Assembly: GCF_014647855.1 (NCBI RefSeq)
Contig: NZ_BMPZ01000008.1
Coordinates: forward strand, 62,001-126,000
Length of the DNA: 64,000 nucleotides
Direction of reading: 5' to 3'
From: Shewanella gelidii
Lineage (GTDB): Bacteria; Pseudomonadota; Gammaproteobacteria; Enterobacterales; Shewanellaceae
The translations under genes and the position numbers were made by a program. Position 1 is the first letter of the stretch. Each line of letters opens with the position of its first letter. The notes under the pieces were generated by a model. The model did not search any database, had not been told where the DNA came from, and saw only the letters and a list, made by a program, of their open reading frames with translations. Positions 8,392-17,792 of this stretch are shown here, piece after piece.

Positions 8392-8533
8392 AAATAGTTC
8401 TCCGTTTTAAAAGCGAGCACATTGTAATCTAACCAAGCAATAAAATGCGAATTAGATTCATTTTTATACCAAGGCTATACTATACACTATACCGTTGATT
8501 CAAATTTAAGCTCATCGTCAAGGATTGATCTTT

Positions 8534-9394
8534 ATGCTTAAGAAAATGAAATACCCACTTTTATGTTTTATAGGTCTACTTTGGCTCCCAAGCGCCTTTG
8601 CAAAACAGTGTGTATTAACTATGGGTTACCGGACTAGCGAGCGCCTACCTTATATCCAAAAAGCCCCGAGTAATGACGGCTTTTATTTTGATTTGTATGA
8701 CAAGGCAGCAAAACGAATCGGTTGTCGTCTAGAGATATTGCGCGCGCCAAAAAAACGCATCCTTAGGGAGCTCGAGTTTGGGCGTATTGATTTCTATCCC
8801 AACTTAAATTACTCGCCGAAGCGCAACAAGATCGCGCACTTTATCGCGAATGGGCTCCCCAGTAACCAAATCGGTATTAGTCGTCGCCAAGATCCTGAAG
8901 TGACCGATATAAACCAACTGTTAACTCGAAATAAAACCTTGTTGATCGCGCCGGGTAGTCATATCGATGGTGGATTGCCAAAACATTTGTCAACGCGTCA
9001 GCCTCCAGAGATGGACATTAGAACCGCCATTGAATTGATACTGCAGAAAAGTGGTGACTTTTTTATTTATGAAGAAGCAAGTATCCGTTATCACTTGACC
9101 CAATTTCCGAATCCAGAAATTAAAATCCACCATAAATGCTGTGTCAATAACAACAAAATGTATTTGGGCTTTTCAAAAATGAGCCCTTACTATGCCTCAG
9201 AACCTAACGCGGACTATGACCGTAAACAGCCTCTCAGCCCGACCAACCAACCGGAGAAGTTGCTGGTTTCGAGTAAAGCAAATCAATTTGCTAAGTCGCT
9301 ATCGCGGATGCATCAACTTGGGATCACGGTAAAATTGAGAGACCTCTATTTCAACAATAATCAAAAGCGCTATGCGACTCACGTTGCAAATTAG
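8534..9394 (+). CDS. periplasmic amino-acid-binding-like protein (SBP_bac_3 type)
   Basis: 286 residues from the ATG at 8534, chosen over a TTG at 8525 because AAGGA lies nine bases upstream and the signal peptide then begins MLKKMKYPLLCFIGLLWLP with cleavage after SAFA. The mature protein has the organisation of bacterial solute-binding family 3: DGFYFDLYDKAAKRIGCRLEI, then PKKRILRELEFGRIDFYP, and a C-terminal lobe. Similar stand-alone proteins are common in marine gammaproteobacteria; they have no linked ABC transporter genes and their ligand is unknown. No transporter gene is adjacent here, so it may be a sensor or orphan binding protein. A strong bidirectional terminator follows. Confidence 0.75.
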   Translation: MLKKMKYPLLCFIGLLWLPSAFAKQCVLTMGYRTSERLPYIQKAPSNDGFYFDLYDKAAKRIGCRLEILRAPKKRILRELEFGRIDFYPNLNYSPKRNKIAHFIANGLPSNQIGISRRQDPEVTDINQLLTRNKTLLIAPGSHIDGGLPKHLSTRQPPEMDIRTAIELILQKSGDFFIYEEASIRYHLTQFPNPEIKIHHKCCVNNNKMYLGFSKMSPYYASEPNADYDRKQPLSPTNQPEKLLVSSKANQFAKSLSRMHQLGITVKLRDLYFNNNQKRYATHVAN

Positions 9395-9480
9395 AAACTA
9401 TCAGGCACCTAACTGACCCCAAGAAGCGCCGCTGAACACCTCAACTCTACTGTGAACGTTCAAGTTTAAAAACGCACAAA

Positions 9481-9509
9481 AAAACGAGCTTCGAATTGAA
9501 GCTCGTTTT
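9481..9509. terminator. bidirectional intrinsic terminator
   Basis: AAAACGAGCTTC and GAAGCTCGTTTT form a perfect 12-bp stem with a 5-base loop, with A and T tracts on either side. It lies after the binding-protein gene (+) and about 100 bases downstream of pmbA (-). Confidence 0.9.
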
Positions 9510-9606
9510 ATTGCAATCTGCGCATAAACGATTGAAACATCGATTCAGATGTTTCAATCATTCATGGCGTCCTTCCCTTTCCACAAAAAATGGCGACTAA
9601 GCGCCA

Positions 9607-11007
9607 CTAATTGCCAGCAATCTTCATCTCACTGAGTAAAATGCCACCGGTGCGGATCGATGATCGTAAATCTCTATCTTTACCGACAGCCACAATCCCA
9701 GCAAACATATCTTTTAAATTACCAGCGATGGTGATTTCTTCGACAGGAAATTGAATTTGGCCATTTTCGACATAGAAGCCAGCTGCACCTCGTGAATAGT
9801 CGCCATTAACCATATTCACACCTTGCCCCATGACCTCTGTGACAATAATGCCTTTGTCCATGGTTTTAATCATATCCTCAAAACTATGGCCAGTATCCGA
9901 TAGAGTCCAGTTATATATACCACCAGCATGACCTGTGCTGCACATGCCCAATTTACGGGCTGAGTAACTTGTCAGCAAATACGTCGCTAAAACGCCATCA
10001 TCAATGATTTTTCGATCTTTAGTCGCAACCCCTTCGCTATCGTATGGGGCGCTCGCAAGCCCACCGAGTAAATGCGGCTGCTCTTGAATACTAAACCAAT
10101 CTGGAAACAGCTGAGTGTTAAGGCTATCAAGTAAGAAGCTCGACTTACGATATAAACTACTACCACTAATCGCCCCAACCAAATGACCAACGAGACCGGT
10201 CGAAATTTCTGGTGCAAGCAATACCGGAAGGCTTGTTGTCCCGATTTTCCGAGCCCCGAGACGACCAAGTGTTTTTTCTGCGGCCTTTTTACCAACGGCC
10301 TCTGGCGTCCATAAATCAGCGAACCGGCGGGCTACTGTATAGTCGTAATCGCGCTGCATATTGCCATCACTTTCGCCAATGACAACACAACTTAAGCTAT
10401 AGCGAGTACTACAGTAGCCATTTAAAAAGCCATGGCTATTACCATAGACCTTGATACCACTGTGTGCATTCGCACTCGCGCCATCTGAATTTTTAATCCG
10501 GGGATCTGCAGCCATGGCAATGGCTTCTGATTTGGCTGCCAACTGCGCCAGCTCATCTGCGGTCACTGCTTCTGGGTAATAGAGTTGCAAATCTTGATTG
10601 TCTTGAGCCATCAAAGACGCCTCGGCAAGGCCATGACAAGGGTCGCTCGATGTATATTTGGCAATATCATCCGCAGCTTTTACAGCTCGTTGGATTGCTT
10701 CAGGGCTTAGATCTGAAGTCGATGAGCTCCCTTTACAACCGTCTCGATATAAAGTGATGCCGAGCGCACCATCCTTATTAAATTCAACGGTTTCCACTTC
10801 TTGCAAACGCGTCGAGACGGAAAGCCCTTGCTGTTTACTAATTGCAACTTCTGCTGCGCTTGTTCCTAACTCATCCGCGTATTCTAACGCAACACCAACC
10901 GCTTCTTTCAGTGAAGCGAGCTCAGCGTCAATTCTATTTCCAGACACAGAAAGACCTTCATTTTTCAATCGTGTACTAAGCATATCAAACCGATAGCGCA
11001 ATCTCAT
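9607..11007 (-). CDS. pmbA: metalloprotease subunit TldE/PmbA
   Basis: 466 residues (458 if the ATG at 10983 is used; E. coli PmbA is about 450). Strong family sequence throughout: [24 protein letters not shown] near residue 65, [50 protein letters not shown], and the C-terminal [18 protein letters not shown]. PmbA/TldE is the non-catalytic partner of TldD in a heterodimeric protease of unfolded short peptides, known for maturing microcin B17 and degrading CcdA. The partner tldD lies at 18975-20423 on the same strand but is not in the same operon. It is divergent from darP, as in Vibrio and Shewanella. Confidence 0.95.
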   Translation of the reverse strand: MRLRYRFDMLSTRLKNEGLSVSGNRIDAELASLKEAVGVALEYADELGTSAAEVAISKQQGLSVSTRLQEVETVEFNKDGALGITLYRDGCKGSSSTSDLSPEAIQRAVKAADDIAKYTSSDPCHGLAEASLMAQDNQDLQLYYPEAVTADELAQLAAKSEAIAMAADPRIKNSDGASANAHSGIKVYGNSHGFLNGYCSTRYSLSCVVIGESDGNMQRDYDYTVARRFADLWTPEAVGKKAAEKTLGRLGARKIGTTSLPVLLAPEISTGLVGHLVGAISGSSLYRKSSFLLDSLNTQLFPDWFSIQEQPHLLGGLASAPYDSEGVATKDRKIIDDGVLATYLLTSYSARKLGMCSTGHAGGIYNWTLSDTGHSFEDMIKTMDKGIIVTEVMGQGVNMVNGDYSRGAAGFYVENGQIQFPVEEITIAGNLKDMFAGIVAVGKDRDLRSSIRTGGILLSEMKIAGN

Positions 11008-11096
11008 TAATTAACTGTAAATGGCAACTAGGCGAAGATTCGTTAAAAATGCTATTATTGTCTCGATAATGACTTAAGATTTAAGAGATTTTTTAT

Positions 11097-11636
11097 ATGA
11101 ATATTGTTGGTGACTCAGAACATTTCAAGCAACCCTATGATCATGATGACGAATACGTTAGTCGCAGTGATCTGAAAAAGGAGAGCGCTGAGATCCAAAA
11201 GCTTGGAGAGCGTTTGGTCACGCTGAGTAAATCTCAGCTTGATAAAATCGAAATGGATGAACTCCTGTACGACAATATTCTAAAAACCAAGACGATTAAG
11301 GCTAAAACGGAAGCATACCGTCGCCATTTACAATACATTGGCAAACTCATGCGTACTGTAGATTTAGATGCTTTGCGTCTCTCACTCGATCACGCGTTGA
11401 ATAAAGACAACCATGAATGCGCAAAGAACCAAATTACTGAAAAAACCTGCCAGCGTTTAATCGCAGAGGGGGATTCGGAAGTACAAAAGGTTCTCGAGAC
11501 TTATCCTCAGCTTGAACGCCAAAAACTGCGCCAGCTCATTCGTCAAACCAAAAAAGAGCAGACTAAAAATCCGCAAGCTGAATCAAAATCGGCGAAGGAA
11601 CTATTCAAGTACATTCGCGCAGAAATGACTGGCTAG
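11097..11636 (+). CDS. darP: ribosome biogenesis factor DarP (YjgA, DUF615)
   Basis: 179 residues, highly charged and helical, with the family opening segment DEYVSRSDLKKESAEIQKLGERLVTL and the ETYPQLERQKLRQLIRQTKKE C-terminal part. DarP/YjgA associates with 50S precursors and promotes late assembly of the peptidyl transferase centre. It is divergent from pmbA and shares an 89-base promoter region with it, an arrangement conserved across many gammaproteobacteria. A strong terminator lies 43 bases after the stop. Confidence 0.93.
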   Translation: MNIVGDSEHFKQPYDHDDEYVSRSDLKKESAEIQKLGERLVTLSKSQLDKIEMDELLYDNILKTKTIKAKTEAYRRHLQYIGKLMRTVDLDALRLSLDHALNKDNHECAKNQITEKTCQRLIAEGDSEVQKVLETYPQLERQKLRQLIRQTKKEQTKNPQAESKSAKELFKYIRAEMTG

Positions 11637-11678
11637 CCACCGCGGCAGGCTACGAATGGCTAAGAAAGCCACCCGGAT

Positions 11679-11707
11679 AAAAAAGCCTGCTTCAATGCAG
11701 GCTTTTT
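11679..11707. terminator. bidirectional intrinsic terminator after darP
   Basis: AAAAAGCCTGC and GCAGGCTTTTT pair perfectly around the loop TTCAAT. It serves darP and, from the other side, the convergent PPK2 gene, which ends at 11711. Confidence 0.9.
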
Positions 11708-11710
11708 ACT

Positions 11711-12496
11711 TTATTCCGTTTCATATTTATCTGGTACAAACAATTGATTATCAAGAGGCGAACGAATGTAGCCTTCTTTATTGATATCCGGCAGTTCAAT
11801 CGGTGGGTGGACCACTTCTTGATAATCGACCTGCTCAAGTAAGTGACTGATACAGTTTAAACGAGCTCGACGTTTATCATCAGAGGGGACAACCCACCAA
11901 GGGCACTGACGTCCATCGGTATAAGTAAACATTTTATCTTTTGCTTCAGAGTATTCAGCCCAACGATTTCGAGACTCAAGATCCATAGGACTAAATTTCC
12001 AGCGCTTAATCGGCGTGTTAATTCGCTCTCGAAAGCGTTTCTCTTGTTCTTCATCAGAAACAGAAAACCAATACTTTAAAAGTACAATCCCAGAGCGCTG
12101 TAACATACGCTCAAACTCTGGACATGATCGAAGAAACTCTTCATATTCATCATCGGTACAGAAGCCCATCACCTTCTCGACTCCGGCTCGGTTATACCAG
12201 CTCCGGTCAAACAATACGATTTCACCGGCCGAAGGCAGATGAGCAACATAACGCTGGAAGTACCATTGGCTTTTCTCTCTTTCAGTCGGCGTCGCGAGCG
12301 CTGCAATTCGACAAATCCGCGGATTAAGTCGCTCCATTATTCGTTTGATGACCCCCCCCTTTCCGGCAGCGTCTCGACCTTCAAATATCACAACGATTTT
12401 TAAGCCTTCTTGCTTCACCCACTCTTGTAATTTCACCAGTTCAATCTGTAATCGAACCAACTCTTTTTCATAGAGCTTTTTGTTCATCCTAACCAT
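11711..12496 (-). CDS. ppk2: polyphosphate kinase 2 (PPK2 family)
   Basis: 261 residues, single-domain PPK2. Walker A GRDAAGKGG at residues 40-48 and Walker B FDRSWYNR at 96-103 are present, with the lid-region RRSG/ERINTPIKRWKFSPMD segment after them. PPK2 enzymes phosphorylate GDP or ADP from polyphosphate; the exact nucleotide preference cannot be read from the sequence. The gene appears monocistronic, with a GGGGG site five bases before the ATG. A 34-codon frame directly upstream ends in an ATGA overlap with its fourth codon (listed separately). Phosphate link with the PiT genes at the window start is suggestive only. Confidence 0.93.
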   Translation of the reverse strand: MVRMNKKLYEKELVRLQIELVKLQEWVKQEGLKIVVIFEGRDAAGKGGVIKRIMERLNPRICRIAALATPTEREKSQWYFQRYVAHLPSAGEIVLFDRSWYNRAGVEKVMGFCTDDEYEEFLRSCPEFERMLQRSGIVLLKYWFSVSDEEQEKRFRERINTPIKRWKFSPMDLESRNRWAEYSEAKDKMFTYTDGRQCPWWVVPSDDKRRARLNCISHLLEQVDYQEVVHPPIELPDINKEGYIRSPLDNQLFVPDKYETE

Positions 12497-12588
12497 GTCA
12501 TCCCCCTGTCAAAGATTTTGTCCAGTTGTTGAAGCGCATAGCGTAGTGAACTCATGGCGAAACGCTCAAAAAACACTTGGCTATGCAT
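12484..12588 (-). CDS. candidate small ORF overlapping the PPK2 start
   Basis: 34 codons starting at ATG 12588 after GAGGTGAAG at about eight bases, ending with a TGA that overlaps the second in-frame ATG (Met4, 12487) of the PPK2 gene as ATGA. The peptide MHSQVFFERFAMSSLRYALQ (first 20 residues) could form an amphipathic helix. It may be a translational-coupling leader or chance. I recognise no homologue. Confidence 0.25.
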   Translation of the reverse strand: MHSQVFFERFAMSSLRYALQQLDKIFDRGMTWLG

Positions 12589-12819
12589 ACTGTATCTTCA
12601 CCTCGTACCCATAACTTTAGTTATTTTTTGAACAATTGACGAGTTTTCCACCTTTATTTTTCAATAAGATGTAATCAGAGCGGTGCTCGCACGACAGCGA
12701 GTCGAGAGGTAATGAGCAGAAAAGAAAGCGCAGGGCTTATTCCTTGCGCTTTTCATCAAGAAAAACAGCATCAAGCGCATCGCAATAATTGGACTGCACT
12801 TGAGGAAACTCTGTAAAAT
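12497..12819. other. 323-base gap upstream of PPK2
   Basis: Holds the small ORF listed above, the PPK2 promoter region and the terminator of the export cluster at 12725-12752. Nothing else was recognised; no tRNA-like or repeat structure was found. Confidence 0.5.
12725..12752 (-). terminator. intrinsic terminator of the ABC-2 export cluster
   Basis: AAAGCGCA and TGCGCTTT form an 8-bp stem with a 12-base loop. On the minus strand it is followed by CTTTTC. It lies 68 bases after the last permease gene of the cluster. Confidence 0.6.
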
Positions 12820-13962
12820 TTAGTGAGCCTCTAGCTGGCCTCGACGCCAGTGGACCCCTATCAATGCAATCGCAAAATACAGTACGAATAGCCCCCATAA
12901 TTGCAGCCAAACATCGGCAACGCTCTCCCAGGGTGCACCCATTTGATTCAGCTTGATGATAGCCATGATTCCAGGTACACCTGGCATGAGCTGCGACCCC
13001 ATCACCAATGGCTCTGGTATGAGCTCCAGCGGCCAGATAAACCCGGTTAAAAAGAGGATAGGCATTGAGATCACCAACATGAACTGTGTGGGTAAATCTC
13101 GTCTAACAAATGCACAGCTAAATGCAATTCCGGCTGCACAAGTCGCGAGGAGAAACGGCAGCATAAACAGCGCCAACTGGCTTAAAGTAGCCAAGGATCT
13201 GAGACCGTAAAAATAGGCACACCACCCGAGGTAATAACTGGCAAATGTGCTGTAAATCAAGCCAAATGCAACAAGGCGGCCTAAAACCAACTGCAACGGG
13301 TGCACTGATGACCAATAGCCAGAATGACGCCATTGACCCGCGCCAAGAATACCAGTGCCGATTAACAAGGTTTGATGCAGCACGAGGAGCAACACCCCTG
13401 GCACCACGTAGCCCATATAGCCAAGGTTTGGATTAAATACTGGCACACTATTCAACTCAATCGGATTTAAAGTGACCTTGGCCACTTTGGGGTCATTCCC
13501 TTTTGCCAACAGCCCAATAAACTGCACATATTGCTGGGCATTACGTCCGACAGAGACGAGACCTTCAATAACCGCGGAATAGACCAGAAAAAAGTTCGCA
13601 TCACCACCATAACCTAAGGTAACTCCCCGGTTTAGCATCAAGTCACGCCTGAATCCTTGTGGAATATGGAGCACGCCGTGGGCCTTGCCTAACTCAATCC
13701 ATCGTTGCGCCTCGGGTAAACTGGCGAGTTTGGCGACAACCTGTAGTTTTGGGCTTGCGTCAGCATGTCGCGTCACTTTACGGCTTAAAGACGAATTATC
13801 TTGGTCAACAACGACTAACTTCTGCTCTGTCGGCACTTCATAACTATAAGGCAATGGATATAGCACTGAATAGAAAAGGACGCCGCCAAACAAGGTCACG
13901 GCAATGGCTTTGTCTTGAACAATCGCGCGTAATTCATGCAGCACTAATTGAATAAAACTCAT
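12820..13962 (-). CDS. ABC-2 type transporter permease
   Basis: 380 residues from ATG 13962, chosen over a GTG at 13974 because GGTGGTG lies at good spacing and the start then follows the previous stop by one base. Topology is one N-terminal membrane helix, a large extracytoplasmic loop (about residues 45-190, containing VVDQDNSSLSRKVTRHADAS), and five or six C-terminal helices: the YhhJ/YbhR type of ABC-2 permease that pairs with a second permease and an HlyD adaptor. It resembles its neighbour, from which it likely arose by duplication. No ATPase domain is fused and none is encoded beside it. Confidence 0.85.
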   Translation of the reverse strand: MSFIQLVLHELRAIVQDKAIAVTLFGGVLFYSVLYPLPYSYEVPTEQKLVVVDQDNSSLSRKVTRHADASPKLQVVAKLASLPEAQRWIELGKAHGVLHIPQGFRRDLMLNRGVTLGYGGDANFFLVYSAVIEGLVSVGRNAQQYVQFIGLLAKGNDPKVAKVTLNPIELNSVPVFNPNLGYMGYVVPGVLLLVLHQTLLIGTGILGAGQWRHSGYWSSVHPLQLVLGRLVAFGLIYSTFASYYLGWCAYFYGLRSLATLSQLALFMLPFLLATCAAGIAFSCAFVRRDLPTQFMLVISMPILFLTGFIWPLELIPEPLVMGSQLMPGVPGIMAIIKLNQMGAPWESVADVWLQLWGLFVLYFAIALIGVHWRRGQLEAH

Positions 13963-13963
13963 G

Positions 13964-15133
13964 CTAGACACCACCAGCTAAAGCGTTTTGATCAGCAAAA
14001 ATGCCATCCCTAACCTTAATGGCAAGCACAATGATAAGGGGAATTAACAAACTATAACCCCAATAATCGGTAAGCTGCTCGAATAACTGTGGCCATGCCT
14101 GACCGTAACTCACTAAACCAATGTGACTATCGATGTAGTGACTTGACGGCATTAACTTTCGCCACCATTGTGCCAGCATCGGCATATCATGGGTGGGAAA
14201 AGTAATGCCCATAAATGGAAAGGCTGGCGCAAATAATGCAGAGCAAAAACTAATCACTCGAGCACAGTCTTGCAATAGAAAGAAAATAGCCACAACCAGT
14301 AACCAAATGGCCACGAGCATCACCAACTGTGCAACCAATAATTGCCCAAAAGTTCCCGCAAGCGGTAAACCAAGAAACTGATACAGCAAAGCCAAAATCA
14401 ATCGCCCTTGCATCACCACTAACGGCACATAAACGATAGCTTTTACCCCAATACCACGCCAAATGCCGTGGGAAAACCAGTCTCGCATCGTATTTTGTCG
14501 CAGCTCTCGGTTGAGGCTATTCGCAAAGATAAGCATCGCCATCAGCTGACCCAAGGCAATCAAAACCGGTGGCAGTAAAAAAACCACATAGTTGCTATTG
14601 TGGTTATACAGTGCGGTGACCTGCGTCTGCAGCGGCTGCATTTGTAACTCGGCTTGAACCTTAGGGATCCCCATACTCAGTTGCTTTTGCCGTGCAACAT
14701 CTCGAAGCCCATCAGCAAGGCTTTGTTGGATCTGACTCGAGAGCAATTTACCAACCAACAAAAACTGACTGTTATAACGGATATCTATTCCGGGTTGTCG
14801 GCCGGTTAACATATCTCGTCGAATCGATTGAGGGATCACCACCATCGCATAGACATCCGCTTGCAACATGGCACGCTTGGCACTTGCGAGATCTGAATAG
14901 CTCAACACCCTAGCCGCTGGGTTGGCTTCGATACGTCGAGTTAAACTGCGGGACAAGCTTGTATTATCCATATCGACCACGGCAACAGGAAGATGCCTCG
15001 GCAAAGCGGCGCTAAACAGCCACCAAATACAAAAAATTCCCAGTAGTGGAATATAGCTAATTAACGCAAGTTGCCATGGATCGTTCCACAGCGCTTTAAG
15101 CTCACGTTTGATCAAGCTAGTCATTGCGAGCAT
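13964..15133 (-). CDS. ABC-2 type transporter permease
   Basis: 389 residues with the same architecture as the downstream gene: a first membrane helix near residues 22-42, a periplasmic domain containing VDMDNTSLSRSLTRRIEANP, and a C-terminal block of membrane helices. The two presumably form the heterodimeric inner-membrane pore of a tripartite exporter with the HlyD-type adaptor and the TolC-type channel encoded upstream. It begins six bases after the adaptor gene ends, so the four genes form one operon. Substrates of related YbhGFSR and YhiI/YhhJ systems are drugs, dyes or membrane-active compounds; here unknown. Confidence 0.85.
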   Translation of the reverse strand: MLAMTSLIKRELKALWNDPWQLALISYIPLLGIFCIWWLFSAALPRHLPVAVVDMDNTSLSRSLTRRIEANPAARVLSYSDLASAKRAMLQADVYAMVVIPQSIRRDMLTGRQPGIDIRYNSQFLLVGKLLSSQIQQSLADGLRDVARQKQLSMGIPKVQAELQMQPLQTQVTALYNHNSNYVVFLLPPVLIALGQLMAMLIFANSLNRELRQNTMRDWFSHGIWRGIGVKAIVYVPLVVMQGRLILALLYQFLGLPLAGTFGQLLVAQLVMLVAIWLLVVAIFFLLQDCARVISFCSALFAPAFPFMGITFPTHDMPMLAQWWRKLMPSSHYIDSHIGLVSYGQAWPQLFEQLTDYWGYSLLIPLIIVLAIKVRDGIFADQNALAGGV

Positions 15134-15139
15134 GATCAG

Positions 15140-16111
15140 TTACAAACTCAGTAACACAGACATACCCACACGCAAGTCTACGATGGGATCAACAGGAGTT
15201 AACTCAATTTCAAAAGTGCGCATATCAAAATCATGACCACTTTCTGTCGCACGCCAATTGGCAAACGTTCCCATGACGCTAATATGACTCACAACAAAGG
15301 CATATTTTTGGCCTAATGCGGGGATCTCAACATCAAGCTGTTGGCCTTGCTTAAATTGGTGCAGTTGATCCTCTCGCACTTGAAATATTGCCCACGCATC
15401 CTGCATATCGATCAGACTCATCACCGGAAAACCACTTGGTGCTAGCTCACCGGCCTGAAGCAAGACTTCACTGATCTCACCGCCGCGAAAAGCTCTGATT
15501 TGACTATCTGCAAGTATGGCACTCACTTCATTCACAGCGCCTTCGGCTTGACGAGCCTGTCCCGCAGCTGCGGCTTTCGTTTCGCTACGCGCACCTTCTT
15601 GCGCCATTTGAAACGCCGCATTTGCTGCTTGCTCGGTATATTTCGATGCTTGCCATTGGGTAAATGCTTCATCACGCTTTTGACGAGCAACAACCCCGTC
15701 AACAAATAGGTTTTCCACGCGATTAAAAGTTGTATGTGCTAATTCGGCAGCAGCTTTTGCTTTTAACCACTGCTCTTTTGCCATCATAATTTGTTGCTTG
15801 CGGGCGCCATTGTCCGCTTGTTGCTGCATCGCTTTGGCGGCATCCCTGCTCCCTTGAGCTTGCATTAACTTGGCATCTAACTCTGGGCTTTGAATCGAAA
15901 ACAACATATCGCCCTCAGTGACCATATCTCCGCGCCGTACTAAGACTTGCTCCACTCGACCAGGAACCTTGGACGAAATATTGTACTCTCGCGCTTCAAT
16001 TTGCCCCTGCAATCGTGCGGGTTTCGGCGTAAAAGCGAGTTTTAAGCCGTAAGTCAAGATCAAAACGAGACCGAGTAATGCCGCAATGGCCAATACTCTA
16101 TTTGTGCGCAT
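15140..16111 (-). CDS. HlyD/EmrA family membrane fusion protein
   Basis: 323 residues from ATG 16111 (CGGAGA upstream); a longer frame extends to 16162 but would overlap the TolC gene by 65 bases and lacks support. One N-terminal membrane anchor (VLAIAALLGLVLILTYGL), then the lipoyl-like half domain (ISSKVPGRVEQVLVRRGDMV) at about residues 45-70, a long coiled-coil hairpin rich in Ala, Gln and Lys at about 75-195, and a beta-barrel domain. It links the inner-membrane permeases to TolC. The gene overlaps the end of the outer-membrane channel gene by 14 bases, showing translational coupling. Confidence 0.9.
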   Translation of the reverse strand: MRTNRVLAIAALLGLVLILTYGLKLAFTPKPARLQGQIEAREYNISSKVPGRVEQVLVRRGDMVTEGDMLFSIQSPELDAKLMQAQGSRDAAKAMQQQADNGARKQQIMMAKEQWLKAKAAAELAHTTFNRVENLFVDGVVARQKRDEAFTQWQASKYTEQAANAAFQMAQEGARSETKAAAAGQARQAEGAVNEVSAILADSQIRAFRGGEISEVLLQAGELAPSGFPVMSLIDMQDAWAIFQVREDQLHQFKQGQQLDVEIPALGQKYAFVVSHISVMGTFANWRATESGHDFDMRTFEIELTPVDPIVDLRVGMSVLLSL

Positions 16112-17492
16112 GGGAGTTCTCCGAGGTCTTTGAGCGACCAATAAATTCATCAACTTGACCACTAACGGCCATTAATCTGGCAAACGCTTGAACATAACGA
16201 TAACGGGCACCAAGTTGCTGTGTGCTCACTGCAGTCAGCTTAAGCTGTGCATCCACGCGCTCAATGGAAGTAGATAGCCCTTGAGAAAAAGCGAGGTCAC
16301 GAAGTTTTAAATTTTCTTTCGCTAAGCTTAATGACGCATTCAGTGCGAGCACTTCCTCTTGTGCTTGCAATAAGCGACGATAACTTTGATCGACCAATAA
16401 GCTTAAATCTTGTGTTGTTTGCGCTTTCGTGTGTTGCGCCTGTAACAAAGCACTTTTTGCCGCTAAAACTTTACCGCTACGCCCATCTCGACTTAACAAA
16501 GGCATTCTCACACCCACACCAACCATCCAGTCTGGCTCCATTTTGGAAAACAAACTGTCGTCCTCGTATAAGGTGTAATTGCCGTAAAGAAATACCGTTG
16601 GCTTATAACTACCAAGCTCAACGGCGACCAAACCTTCGGCTTGCTCAGCTTTCGCATCTAACAGTCGAAGAGCAGGGTGTTGGTGCAACGTTAATTGTGT
16701 TAAATCTGGCAATGAAGGCAAGCGCTCTAACATAAATAACGGGGAGTTGGTTAATACCGATTGCTGATGTAGCATTCTCGACAGGGCAATTTGCGCCATT
16801 TCATACTGACGTTTGGAACTCCCTAAACTCACTCGCGCGTTCTCTAATGCAACCTGTGCATTAAGGCGCTCTACCTTAGCGATCTGCCCTTGAGCTTCAA
16901 GTTTTTGCGCATGCTCAGCGTGATGCGACAATGATGAAACCAGCTGCTGCTGTGTATTCATCAAGGTTTGCGTCACTGAAACCGCATAATAACGATCAAC
17001 AAGTGCAGTAAACAACTGCCGTTGTTTTAGCAACTTTTGTTGCTCTTTTTCGGTCACTTCCGCTGCGTGAATGGCGTGGGCAGCGGTAATCTTTCCCCCG
17101 GTATAAATCGGCCACATCGCTTGCAAGCTTGCTCTAAATACATCTTGCTCAGTAAAGGGCGTGACATAAAGAGAATTCGGTATCGCCGCCATCGCAGCAC
17201 CAAGAGCTGGAGGTAAGCTGCTGGGCTCCAACGACGCCAGTGGATTTAAGTCTCTCAAATCAAGTTCGAGGGGCTTTTCTAAATGCGTATAGCTTCCGCC
17301 GATACTCACCGAAGGATAGTCGAGGCTATGACTTGCCTCTTGCTCCGCACGGGCGCGATTCACTTGTTGCTGCTCCGCCTGCAATGCATCACTGACCAGC
17401 AATAGTCTGTGCCACGCTTGCTCAAAACCATATTCCTGGGCAGAAACCGAACCAGAAATCAGTATTAAGATAATTAAAGGAAAAATTCTCAC
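16098..17492 (-). CDS. TolC family outer membrane efflux protein
   Basis: 464 residues with a signal peptide (MRIFPLIILILISGSVSA, cleavage before QEYGF). Two repeated OEP halves are visible, each with long helical segments rich in Ala, Gln, Glu and Leu and a conserved strand entry (YPSVSIGGSYTHLEK near residue 60; YKPTVFLYGNYTLYEDDS near 290). It forms the outer-membrane channel of the exporter encoded by the next three genes. It is the first gene of the operon. Having its own TolC homologue suggests a self-contained export machine except for the missing ATPase. Confidence 0.9.
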   Translation of the reverse strand: MRIFPLIILILISGSVSAQEYGFEQAWHRLLLVSDALQAEQQQVNRARAEQEASHSLDYPSVSIGGSYTHLEKPLELDLRDLNPLASLEPSSLPPALGAAMAAIPNSLYVTPFTEQDVFRASLQAMWPIYTGGKITAAHAIHAAEVTEKEQQKLLKQRQLFTALVDRYYAVSVTQTLMNTQQQLVSSLSHHAEHAQKLEAQGQIAKVERLNAQVALENARVSLGSSKRQYEMAQIALSRMLHQQSVLTNSPLFMLERLPSLPDLTQLTLHQHPALRLLDAKAEQAEGLVAVELGSYKPTVFLYGNYTLYEDDSLFSKMEPDWMVGVGVRMPLLSRDGRSGKVLAAKSALLQAQHTKAQTTQDLSLLVDQSYRRLLQAQEEVLALNASLSLAKENLKLRDLAFSQGLSTSIERVDAQLKLTAVSTQQLGARYRYVQAFARLMAVSGQVDEFIGRSKTSENSHAHK

Positions 17493-17792
17493 TTACGCCT
17501 CTAGAGCAATGACTCTACTTTGGGTTATTTTAGCATTCATTCATGGCAGAGAATAGCTTGGTCACGGCCAACCTCTATTCAGCTCCCAAAGCTAACATGA
17601 ACAATGAGATGATTAGAGCAATACTCAAAGCATTATCGATCAACTTCAAATTATCCGGTGAGTTACTCAAAGGCATCGGTGAAAGGGAAAGGTAAACTTA
17701 GACGTTCAGATGTAAAGTGAATGCTCAAAAATGACAGATACAACCAAGCCAATAAACGCTATCGACTCGAATAAATAACACAACCATTCAAG
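17493..17792. other. 300-base gap between TolC-type gene and GNAT gene
   Basis: Presumably contains the promoter of the export operon (minus strand). A 32-codon plus-strand frame at 17597-17695 lacks a ribosome site and is not called. No repeat or RNA gene was recognised. Confidence 0.5.

Noticed and set aside
17597..17695. 32-codon plus-strand frame with a helical-looking product
   Set aside because: No ribosome site, no recognised homologue and no conserved context; it may be chance.
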